Below are positions 1 through 5,448 of a DNA stretch of 5,448 nt, piece by piece. This DNA is from Opitutales bacterium (GTDB lineage: Bacteria > Verrucomicrobiota > Verrucomicrobiia > Opitutales > UBA2987), in the NCBI GenBank assembly GCA_021772555.1, contig JAJFLT010000127.1, positions 1 through 5,448 of the forward strand, read 5' to 3'. Under the pieces are notes generated by a model, which did no database searches, was not told the origin of the DNA, and saw nothing but the letters and a program-made list of their open reading frames with translations. The position numbers and the translations under genes were made by a program. The first letter of the stretch is position 1; every line of letters starts with the position of its first letter.

Positions 1-1
1 C

Positions 2-466
2 GGCGGTACCATCGATAAAATTTACTTCGATCGCAAAAATGAATTTCAGGTGGGCGAGCCGCAAATCGGTGAGGTTTTGCGAGAGGCCAATGTCACCTGC
101 GATTTCGATATTTTTCCCTTGTTAATGAAAGACAGCCTGGAGCTGACGGATGAGGATCGTCATTGCCTTTTGGAAACCATAGCCTCCGACCCGCTGAATC
201 GATTCGTCGTCACGCACGGAACCGATACCATGGTGCAGACAGCCAAGGTTTTGCAAAAACTCGAAGGTGAAGGCAAAGTCGTTGTTTTGACCGGTGCCAT
301 GCAGCCCGCACGTTTCAGGATGACCGATGCCGTTTTCAACATCGCCGCTGCCGTAACCGCAGTCCAACTGCTTCCACCCGGCATTTATATCGCCATGAAT
401 GGAAGGATATTCGATCCTGCCAGGACCGTCAAAAATGTAGAGCAAAATCGCTTCGAGGAGGTTTAG
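2..466 (+). CDS. Single-domain L-asparaginase-like protein (5' end outside window)
   Basis: The reading frame is open from the left edge, so the start codon lies outside; 154 residues are visible, ending in TAG at 464-466. The visible part begins GGTIDK, the first asparaginase motif with its nucleophilic Thr (codon 8-10). The second motif is THGTDT at 212-229, with the catalytic Thr-Asp pair at 221-226. A TGAMQPARF segment follows, then a Lys (codon 431-433) in ARTVKN that matches the catalytic Lys of classical asparaginases. These belong to the N-terminal domain of the asparaginase/glutaminase family, which hydrolyses the Asn side-chain amide to aspartate and ammonia. Classical enzymes are about 330 residues with a second C-terminal domain; this one stops right after the N-terminal domain. 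The loop residue that is Tyr in E. coli AnsB appears to be Phe here (EFQVG). Short asparaginase-domain proteins of about 160 residues are known, but their activity is poorly defined. No signal peptide can be judged. Fold assignment is firm; enzymatic role is inferred. GTG at 50 is an internal Val codon, not the start. Confidence 0.88.
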   Translation, partial: GGTIDKIYFDRKNEFQVGEPQIGEVLREANVTCDFDIFPLLMKDSLELTDEDRHCLLETIASDPLNRFVVTHGTDTMVQTAKVLQKLEGEGKVVVLTGAMQPARFRMTDAVFNIAAAVTAVQLLPPGIYIAMNGRIFDPARTVKNVEQNRFEEV

Positions 467-470
467 TTAT

Positions 471-698
471 TTATGCTAACTGAAGCTCCCGTTGAACCAT
501 ATTGGACAGCAACTGGTTCATTTGCGAGGACGCGCCATTTCGGACCATTTTGCCAACTCGCACCGCCTGGTTGATTTCATCTTCCCCAACCCCTAGTCGC
601 TGGGCCTGGTTAAGGTGGTGTTTCAGGCATGGTTGGCAGTTGGCGGCGATGGATGCGCCCAAGGCAATCAGCTCGATTGTTTTTTCATCCAGTTCCAT
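471..698 (-). CDS. AhpD/carboxymuconolactone decarboxylase-like small protein
   Basis: This is a 75-residue protein that is helical and soluble by composition. It carries the complete AhpD-type signature E-x11-C-x-x-C-x3-H: Glu9, Cys21, Cys24 (CQPC) and His28. In AhpD-like proteins the two cysteines form a redox disulfide and the Glu and His act in proton relay, giving peroxidase or disulfide-reductase activity. The CxxC argues against a true decarboxylase. The length equals one minimal repeat of the fold, so function probably needs oligomerisation, as in other short members. I chose ATG at 698 rather than the in-frame ATG at 752 because a strong AAAGGAGAG Shine-Dalgarno sits just upstream (701-709) and the family core begins at once; the extra 18 residues would be basic and unlike the family. 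It is convergent with the asparaginase-like gene, with 4 bp between stops, and appears monocistronic. The physiological electron donor and substrate cannot be told from sequence. Confidence 0.86.
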   Translation of the reverse strand: MELDEKTIELIALGASIAANCQPCLKHHLNQAQRLGVGEDEINQAVRVGKMVRNGASSQMNQLLSNMVQRELQLA

Positions 699-700
699 AA

Positions 701-709
701 CTCTCCTTT
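701..709 (-). promoter_or_regulatory. Strong Shine-Dalgarno of the AhpD-like gene
   Basis: Read on the minus strand this is AAAGGAGAG, followed by TT and ATG at 698. The GGAG core lies 4 nt from the start codon. It decides the start: the longer reading from 752 has no comparable site. It is the clearest ribosome binding site in the window. Confidence 0.75.
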
Positions 710-748
710 TATTTCTTTTTTGGATAAAAAGTCGGTCGGATAGATTCA

Positions 749-777
749 CCATTAAATGAAATCCACATTTTTAACAA
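749..777 (-). promoter_or_regulatory. Weak sigma70-like promoter candidate for the AhpD-like gene
   Basis: On the minus strand there is TTGTTA at 777-772, then 17 bp, then TAATGG at 754-749, within the AT-rich part of the 139-bp gap between xseA and the AhpD-like gene. The -35 match to TTGACA is moderate and the -10 match to TATAAT is poor. Position and spacing would give a leader of about 45 nt. This is only a candidate; the remainder of the gap (778-837) shows no gene and no clear terminator. Confidence 0.2.
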
Positions 778-837
778 TTGCAAGCGATCCGCTGATTTCC
801 CGTCAGAGGACCCCCATCGACCCTGGGCGGGCAGCCT

Positions 838-2199
838 TCAGGCCTCGGTGACTTCTACGCCGATTTCCCCGTCCGCAAATTGCGTCCGCAATCGTCGTCC
901 CGCCTCCAGTCCGGCTTTCCGCGGTACGTGCTGGCCATGTTCGTCCTTGATTATGGCGAACCCGCGTTGCAGGATTTTTTCTGGATTAGCGTTGTGCAAA
1001 CGATTGCCACTGACGCGGACTCTATCTGCCGATCCCTCCATCCGGGTCCGCACAACTGTTGTTAAACGGTTTTTCAAAGACAAGAATTGGGCGGAGGCAA
1101 AATGCACCCTCTTGTCCGGTGCGATGGCGGCCAGGCGAACGGCCAGGGATTTTTCCCGCTGACGGCCGTTGGCGATGCCGTGCCGCAATGAGGCCAGCAG
1201 CCGGTTGGTCAGGTCGTCGAGACGCAGAAAACCTTGCTCGATTTTGTGGGTTGGCGAGAGATGGATTAAATTATCCCTGAGCCTTTCAAGATCAAAACCA
1301 AGCTGATCCACTTGGCTTTTTAGCGATGACACGAGGGCATTTCCGGCCGCCGCCAGGCGTTGTTCGCATTCCGTGAAACTGCGGCAGATAAACTCCGCTG
1401 CAGCGCTGGGAGTTTCGGCCCGCCAATCGGCTGCGAAATCACTCAGCGTGTAGTCGATCTCATGGCCCACGGCGGAGATGATGGGCGTCGCGCAGGCAGC
1501 CACGGCGCGGGCCACCTTTTCCTCATTGAACGGCCACAAATCCTCCAGGCTTCCACCCCCCCGACCAATCACGAGCAGGTCCAGCGTTTCCATCTGCTGC
1601 GCTTTTTCGATCATGTTGGCAATTTCCCCGGCCGCCTCTTTGCCTTGCACCCGGGCGGGGAAAATCACGACCCTTCCTCGCCAGTTCCTCCGTTGCAGGA
1701 TACTTAAAAAATCCCGCACCGCCGCCCCCGTGGGGGAAGTCACAAAACCCACCGTGCGTGGAAGTGGCGGCACTCTTTTTTTCCGTTCAGCATCGAAAAG
1801 ACCTTCCTCCGCCAGTTTTCGTTTCAATCTCTCAAATTCCAGTTGCAGGCGGCCTTGGCCGGCATCCACCAGAAAACGCACGATGATCTGATAGGAACCC
1901 CTCGGTTCATAAACGGAAATCTGGCCATAAACGATGACCTGCAAACCGTCCCGGATCGATAGATCCAGGCTCCCGGCATCTCCCCGGAAAATTACGGCCG
2001 AGACCTGGCTGCGGGCGTCTTTGAGGGAAAAATAACAATGGCCGCTGCTCTGCCGACGGAAATTGGAGATTTCCCCTTTCAGCCAGATTTCCGGGAATCG
2101 ATTTTCCAGCAGGTTCTTCACCCCGCAATTGAATTCCGAGACGCTCAGAATGTGCTCATCAGGCGGAATCAGGCTCTTCTCTATCGGACTTGGTGGCAT
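838..2199 (-). CDS. xseA: Exodeoxyribonuclease VII large subunit
   Basis: The 453-residue protein has the usual length for the family (E. coli 456). XseA with several XseB subunits forms the cytosolic nuclease that degrades single-stranded DNA from both ends to oligonucleotides and acts in DNA repair. Residues 17-110 are the N-terminal OB-fold (SVSEFN start, WLKGEISNF). The catalytic domain follows with VTSPTGAAVRD at 153-163, GRGGGSLEDLWPFN at 212-225 and VGHEIDYT...AETPSAAAE at 244-269. Asp163, Arg213, His246 and Asp249 keep the exact spacing of the E. coli catalytic residues D155, R205, H238 and D241. The long helical region and C-terminal ILQRGFAII (409-417) are typical. The ATG at 2199 lies inside the 3' end of the VTT-domain gene (41-bp overlap) and has no clear Shine-Dalgarno, so translation is likely coupled to that gene. 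No xseB follows; the downstream 139 bp carry no such frame. Confidence 0.97.
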   Translation of the reverse strand: MPPSPIEKSLIPPDEHILSVSEFNCGVKNLLENRFPEIWLKGEISNFRRQSSGHCYFSLKDARSQVSAVIFRGDAGSLDLSIRDGLQVIVYGQISVYEPRGSYQIIVRFLVDAGQGRLQLEFERLKRKLAEEGLFDAERKKRVPPLPRTVGFVTSPTGAAVRDFLSILQRRNWRGRVVIFPARVQGKEAAGEIANMIEKAQQMETLDLLVIGRGGGSLEDLWPFNEEKVARAVAACATPIISAVGHEIDYTLSDFAADWRAETPSAAAEFICRSFTECEQRLAAAGNALVSSLKSQVDQLGFDLERLRDNLIHLSPTHKIEQGFLRLDDLTNRLLASLRHGIANGRQREKSLAVRLAAIAPDKRVHFASAQFLSLKNRLTTVVRTRMEGSADRVRVSGNRLHNANPEKILQRGFAIIKDEHGQHVPRKAGLEAGRRLRTQFADGEIGVEVTEA

Positions 2200-2893
2200 A
2201 GCGGTTTCGGGCCATCTTGGTCAACAGTATGAGGGCGATCAAGAAAACTCCGCCCAGCAGGCCCAGGCCCGCCTTTCCTTCAAAAATCGACTCGCCCACA
2301 ATGACGATGGCCAGCGCCCAGGCCAGTTCTATCGGCCAGGAGGCCCACATATAGGTTTTATAGGGAACTCCCGCCAATCCTAGGAGGTAATTTTTCAAAC
2401 AAAAAGGCACTCCCGGCGTTATGCGTACCACCAGGGCAAGTTTTCCCGCATTCGACGAATCAACTTGGGGAACCTTATGCCCGGCCCGGGTCACCAGTTT
2501 TTCCGCCAATGGCCGCAGAAAACCCGCCGCGATCCAGTAGCCCAGGCTGATGTTCACAATTATGGCCAATCCGAAACCGAGCATATTCCATTTCAGTTCA
2601 TAGAGACCGGGTGCAATCAGGTAAAAGGGACTGATCGGGCATCCCAGTGCCGGCAGCACTGCAAATAAGCCAAAAAATACCAACGGATTGGTTTGTTTGA
2701 GGAAAGCCCAAAAAGAATCCGCGTATTGTGCCACCAACGGCGTCAATGAATCCCGGAAAGACCATCCCAGCCCAGCCAACACAACAAGCATCAAGGCCAA
2801 CCAAACGCCCAGTCGAAACAACGAACTCTTGCCGGAAACTTTCCCTTCCATGTCCTTACCGCTTAACCGACCCGGCCACCCCTGACAATCCAT
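2159..2893 (-). CDS. TVP38/TMEM64 family (VTT domain) membrane protein
   Basis: This 244-residue inner-membrane protein has hydrophobic segments near residues 24-44, 69-92, 100-125, 151-173, 183-203 and 207-225. The VTT (DedA/SNARE-associated) domain is recognised by LPALGCPISPFYLIAPGLYE (80-99) and RITPGVPFCLKNYLLGLAG (157-175), the RxxPxxPFxxxNYxxGL core. Related DedA and TMEM41B/VMP1 proteins are implicated in lipid scrambling or membrane homeostasis; the role of the bacterial TVP38 branch is not settled. The tail (226-244) is short and charged. The start at 2893 is uncertain: neither it nor the in-frame ATG at 2851 (residue 15) has a good ribosome binding site, and the TAAGGA before 2851 sits too close. 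Starting at 2893 leaves 15 bp after the VC0807-like gene; starting at 2851 leaves 57 bp. The 3' end overlaps xseA by 41 bp. It is probably co-transcribed with both neighbours. Confidence 0.9.
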   Translation of the reverse strand: MDCQGWPGRLSGKDMEGKVSGKSSLFRLGVWLALMLVVLAGLGWSFRDSLTPLVAQYADSFWAFLKQTNPLVFFGLFAVLPALGCPISPFYLIAPGLYELKWNMLGFGLAIIVNISLGYWIAAGFLRPLAEKLVTRAGHKVPQVDSSNAGKLALVVRITPGVPFCLKNYLLGLAGVPYKTYMWASWPIELAWALAIVIVGESIFEGKAGLGLLGGVFLIALILLTKMARNRYATKSDREEPDSA

Positions 2894-2908
2894 TTTGCCG
2901 GCGGCTCT

Positions 2909-3733
2909 TCAACCTGTGCCGGAGGACGCATGGTCTTCGTCCGTTTCCTCCGGGGGAGGCTGGCCATGCAGAAGTATTTCTTCCAATTGCAACCCGGTCA
3001 ATTGGTGGATGCCTTTGACAAGTTTGGTCAAGGCGAGCAAAAGCACGGCCATGGAGGGCACGACGATGACCGGGTAGCTCCAGAAGGTCATCTTGCCGAT
3101 TTCCCGATTGAAAGCCTCGGTACCGCTTTCGCTTTTGATGAGAAAGCTGGCCAATCCATAATTGAGCATGGCGCTGAGCAGAAACGAGAATGCCAACAGC
3201 AGGGTGCAGAAAACGAGAAGCTGGTTGAACTTTTCACCCGTGTCGCGGCGGCTGAGCTCCGCCTCGACCTTGAGCACGTCGAAAATCTGATCGTTGTAGA
3301 GGAAGAGGCGTACCAGCGGTTTGCGCGTCTTCAAAGTGGCCATCACGGCCAGGCCAAAAAGGGCTGGCACGGCCGCCTCCTTGACCGCAATCCAGTCTTT
3401 GTCCAGTTTGAGAAGACCGACCCCTCCCGTAATCAGGACACTGGCAAAGCCGAGTATGGAAAAGAAGTTGTATTTTCTCCGCTTGTGAAAATCAAAAAGA
3501 CCGTAGCTGATGGGAAAAAGCAGAGCCAGGGCGAGGAAAAAGGCCGGGGGCAGTTGGAGGCCGAAAACGGCTCCCATCCAGCGGCTTCCCTTCATCAGAA
3601 TGAGCGAGGGCACGAGGATGTTTAACCCCAGGTTCAGCCACATATTTTCCCGCTTGTTTTGAGTTGGATTCCGGGGAATAGATGGTGTAGCCTGCGGCTC
3701 ATCCAATGCAGTGTTTTCTTTATTCATAAACAT
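2909..3733 (-). CDS. VC0807-like integral membrane protein
   Basis: A 274-residue protein with hydrophobic segments near residues 33-47, 61-80, 90-108, 117-135, 171-190 and 215-237. Recognisable family features are the LNILVPSLIL start of the first membrane segment, FPISYGLFDFHKRRKYNF (73-90) followed by FSILGFASVLITGGVGLLKL (91-110), and WIAVKEAAVPALFGLAV (114-130). This matches what I recall of the VC0807 family of conserved membrane proteins, whose function is unknown. The C-terminus is acidic and polar (residues 258-274), probably cytosolic. The first 30 residues are polar and not conserved-looking; ATG at 3643 (M31), preceded by a GGGA-containing sequence, is a credible alternative start directly before the first membrane helix. 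ATG at 3727 is a third option. It is the first gene of the minus-strand cluster with the VTT gene and xseA. Function is not inferred beyond membrane location. Confidence 0.82.
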   Translation of the reverse strand: MFMNKENTALDEPQATPSIPRNPTQNKRENMWLNLGLNILVPSLILMKGSRWMGAVFGLQLPPAFFLALALLFPISYGLFDFHKRRKYNFFSILGFASVLITGGVGLLKLDKDWIAVKEAAVPALFGLAVMATLKTRKPLVRLFLYNDQIFDVLKVEAELSRRDTGEKFNQLLVFCTLLLAFSFLLSAMLNYGLASFLIKSESGTEAFNREIGKMTFWSYPVIVVPSMAVLLLALTKLVKGIHQLTGLQLEEILLHGQPPPEETDEDHASSGTG

Positions 3734-3757
3734 TGAAGGACTTCACGTTTTAGGCGA
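3734..3757. promoter_or_regulatory. Short divergent intergenic region between the VC0807-like gene and coaB
   Basis: Only 24 bp separate the start codons of the two divergent genes if the longest reading of the left gene is used. This is too short for two separate promoters, so the promoters must overlap or lie within the opposite gene's 5' end. If the left gene starts at 3643 the region grows to 114 bp, a normal divergent promoter size. I found no convincing -35/-10 pair or operator palindrome on either strand. Confidence 0.4.
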
Positions 3758-4429
3758 ATGGAAGTGAAAGCAAGAAAGATTCGTTGTCTCATATCGGCCG
3801 GGCCGACGCGGGAATTTTTCGACCCCGTGCGCTTCATGAGCAATCCGTCCACCGGAAAAATGGGTTATGCCCTGGCCCGCGCCGCCCTCAAAATGGGGTG
3901 GGAGGTCGATCTCGTCAGCGGCCCCGTTTCTTTGCCTGAGCCCGCAGGGGCGGCCATGCACCCCGTAGTCACGGGCGAGGAAATGTTTGCCCGCATCGAT
4001 TCCCTTTTCGACGCCTGTGACATCCTCATTATGACGGCCGCCGTCATGGATTACCGGCCACTGCAGTATTCCGCTCAAAAAATTAAAAAATCGGGTGATA
4101 GTCTGGTTGTTCAACTCAGCCCGGTGGTCGATATTTTAAAAACAGTGGCGGCTCGAAAAAAAAATCAACTGGTGGTTGGGTTTGCCGCCGAGACGGAAAA
4201 CATCTCAGCCCACGGGCGTGAGAAACTGGAGCGGAAAAAGGCTGACTTTATCGTTGCCAACCAGGTGGGCGCGCCCGGCGCCGGGTTTGCCTCCGACACC
4301 AATTTCATCACCTTGATCGGGCGAGACGGTTTTTCCCTCGACATCGGCCCCGCCTCCAAGCTCGAAATCGCCGAACAATTGATTACCGCATTCGCCTCCC
4401 AAATCGAACCGCTCGTTGGCCAACCGTAA
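3758..4429 (+). CDS. coaB: Stand-alone phosphopantothenate-cysteine ligase (CoaB)
   Basis: This 223-residue cytosolic enzyme joins 4'-phosphopantothenate to cysteine with nucleotide activation, the second step of coenzyme A synthesis from pantothenate. It corresponds to the C-terminal half of the bifunctional CoaBC/Dfp protein, without the flavin-dependent decarboxylase (CoaC) half. Motifs: nucleotide-binding SAGPTREFFDPVRFMSNPST (13-32), GKMG (33-36), TAAVMDYRP (93-101), KIKK (108-111), GFAAET (141-146) and KKADFIVANQVG (160-171). Asn29, Ala94 and Lys108 keep the spacing of E. coli Dfp N210, A275 and K289, which are important for catalysis, so the protein should be active. The N-terminus begins directly at the ligase fold, so this is not a truncated CoaBC. 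ATG at 3758 has a weak AGGCGA upstream; GTG at 3764, 7 nt after the same element, is equally possible. It is divergent from the VC0807-like gene and 22 bp ahead of the kinase gene. The CoaC partner is not in the window. Confidence 0.95.
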   Translation: MEVKARKIRCLISAGPTREFFDPVRFMSNPSTGKMGYALARAALKMGWEVDLVSGPVSLPEPAGAAMHPVVTGEEMFARIDSLFDACDILIMTAAVMDYRPLQYSAQKIKKSGDSLVVQLSPVVDILKTVAARKKNQLVVGFAAETENISAHGREKLERKKADFIVANQVGAPGAGFASDTNFITLIGRDGFSLDIGPASKLEIAEQLITAFASQIEPLVGQP

Positions 4430-4451
4430 ACCATTTTCGACTTCACCAACC

Positions 4452-5448
4452 ATGGTTCACCGGAAAATCACACCACTGGAAAAAGTCTTGGGTCGTCTGG
4501 ACGAACTGGACGCGACCAATTTGACCATTTTGGTGCAGCGGTTGGCCCGCGAGCGCCAACTCCTCGAAACTATTTTCGAAAATGTCCGCGAAGGCATCCT
4601 CGTCATCGATCAAAAAGGAATTATCGAATACGCCAACGGAGCGGCCCGAAAACTCATCGGGCTCAACCTCAAGGATCTTGGCCAGGCAATTCTTTGGAAA
4701 CTCGTGCCGGATCTCGCGCGAACCCTCGATCTTTCTGCCCAGGGGGCTTTCGACGAAGTCTCGGGGGTATCCCGTGAATTACACCTTACCTACCCTGAAA
4801 ACCGCTATGTCCGGCTTTATCTGGTGCCTTTTCTGGAAGGTAAATCCCACAAATCGGACAAAAATTCGCGCTATGCGGTCATCCTCTCGGACATTACAGA
4901 AGAGAAGCTATCGACTCAGGACCGGATTGAAAATGAAAAGGTCTCCTCTATTATCATGCTGGCGGCTGGTGTCGCCCACGAGTTGGGCAATCCCCTCAAC
5001 TCCCTCACTATCCACCTCCAGTTGATCAAGCGCGAGCTGAAGAAAATGAAGGAGAACGAGAGCCTGACCAAAATTGGCAAATCGCTGGACGTCTGCTCGG
5101 GGGAAGTCGAGCGGCTGGATGGCATCATTGCCAATTTCCTCGAAGCGGTGCGGCCTCACCCGCCCGATTTTCAGGACCTCGACCTCATTGCCGTTCTAGA
5201 GGAAGTGATGGAGATTTTGGGTCAGGAATTGAAAAATCACCAGGTTCTGGTGGAGATCGACGCCAGCCATGCCTTGCCCGTAATTTCAGCTGACCGCAAC
5301 CAGATCAAACAGGTCTACTTCAATGTCCTCAAAAACGCCTGCGAAGCCATGGAAGGGGGAGGAACGATCAAGGTGCGCACCCGTTCCGATGACGAATTTG
5401 TTTTCCTGCAGATCGCCGATAGTGGCCGGGGCATTGAGCAGAGCGACT
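4452..5448 (+). CDS. PAS-domain sensor histidine kinase (3' end outside window)
   Basis: The frame is open from ATG at 4452 to the right edge: 332 residues plus one base, with no stop. Order of parts: a helical N-terminus (about 5-40, possible coiled coil), a PAS domain (about 39-151, REGILVIDQKGIIEYANGAA at 46-65, ending YAVILSDITEEK), a HisKA dimerisation domain with phospho-acceptor His176 in GVAHELGNPLNSL, and a HATPase domain with the N-box NVLKNACEAM (291-300) and G1 box DSGRGI (323-328). The G2 box and C-terminus are cut off. No membrane segment or signal peptide is seen, so it is a cytosolic sensor, like NtrB-type kinases whose partners are often sigma54 activators. The ligand is unknown. 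It starts 22 bp after coaB, likely the same transcript, though no Shine-Dalgarno precedes ATG. An in-frame TTG at 4416 would overlap coaB and is less likely. A response regulator may follow outside the window; this is inference. Confidence 0.93.
   Translation, partial: MVHRKITPLEKVLGRLDELDATNLTILVQRLARERQLLETIFENVREGILVIDQKGIIEYANGAARKLIGLNLKDLGQAILWKLVPDLARTLDLSAQGAFDEVSGVSRELHLTYPENRYVRLYLVPFLEGKSHKSDKNSRYAVILSDITEEKLSTQDRIENEKVSSIIMLAAGVAHELGNPLNSLTIHLQLIKRELKKMKENESLTKIGKSLDVCSGEVERLDGIIANFLEAVRPHPPDFQDLDLIAVLEEVMEILGQELKNHQVLVEIDASHALPVISADRNQIKQVYFNVLKNACEAMEGGGTIKVRTRSDDEFVFLQIADSGRGIEQSD

Noticed and set aside
699..752. N-terminal extension of the AhpD-like protein from ATG at 752
   Set aside because: The strong Shine-Dalgarno at 701-709 would lie inside the coding region, and the added 18 residues are basic and not part of the family core.
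795..837. GC-rich stretch after the xseA stop as a possible terminator
   Set aside because: Only a 4-bp CCCA/TGGG stem could be drawn on the minus strand and no T-run follows, so it does not qualify as an intrinsic terminator.
1478..1891. Plus-strand open frame of 137 codons opposite xseA
   Set aside because: It covers the most conserved catalytic part of xseA in antisense; the product is low-complexity and Ser/Pro/Arg-rich.
2930..3625. Long plus-strand open frame of 231 codons
   Set aside because: It is fully antisense to the VC0807-like gene, whose translation shows clear membrane helices and family motifs. The antisense product is rich in Gln, Glu, His and Lys without any recognisable domain.
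3743..4114. Minus-strand frame of 123 codons opposite coaB
   Set aside because: It is a shadow of the conserved ligase motifs in coaB; no domain or ribosome site supports it.
4582..5025. Plus-strand open frame of 147 codons
   Set aside because: It lies in another frame within the histidine kinase; the kinase frame gives PAS, HisKA and HATPase motifs, whereas this one gives a Ser/Arg-rich sequence with no motif.
1..5448. Mobile element, CRISPR, tRNA or repeat content
   Set aside because: Reading both strands showed no transposase or integrase motif, no spaced direct repeats, no tRNA-like cloverleaf sequence and no clear terminal inverted repeats. This was by eye only.

Overview
The window reads as an ordinary bacterial chromosomal segment of moderate GC, densely packed with seven protein genes. 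Five are complete and one is cut at each edge. I see no transposase, integrase, tRNA, rRNA, CRISPR array or long repeat. The gene set suggests a Gram-negative bacterium, possibly of the PVC group (Verrucomicrobiota). The clues are a stand-alone CoaB rather than a CoaBC fusion, a VC0807-type membrane protein, and a soluble PAS histidine kinase whose N-terminal helix resembles ones I associate with that phylum. This placement is recollection-based and of low to moderate confidence.

Layout from left to right. (1) Positions 2-466 (+) hold the 3' part of a single-domain L-asparaginase-like protein. (2) Convergent to it, with 4 bp between the stop codons, is a 75-residue AhpD/carboxymuconolactone decarboxylase-like protein (471-698, -) carrying the full E-x11-CxxC-x3-H signature. 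(3) A three-gene minus-strand cluster follows. In transcription order it is a VC0807-like membrane protein (2909-3733), a TVP38/TMEM64 (VTT-domain) membrane protein (2159-2893) and xseA, the exonuclease VII large subunit (838-2199). The gap between the first two is 15 bp and the last two overlap by 41 bp, so they are probably one transcript. (4) Divergent from this cluster, with only 24 bp between the listed start codons, are a stand-alone phosphopantothenate-cysteine ligase (coaB, 3758-4429, +) and, 22 bp after it, a cytosolic PAS histidine kinase that runs off the right edge (4452-5448, +).

The genes do not form one obvious pathway: DNA repair (xseA), coenzyme A synthesis (coaB), signalling (kinase), membrane proteins of unclear function and a small thiol-redox-type protein. 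I did not find a convincing new multi-gene system. The points most worth a second look are the asparaginase-like protein without a C-terminal domain, the overlap of xseA with a membrane gene and the absence of xseB, and the very tight divergent promoter region, whose size depends on a start-codon choice.
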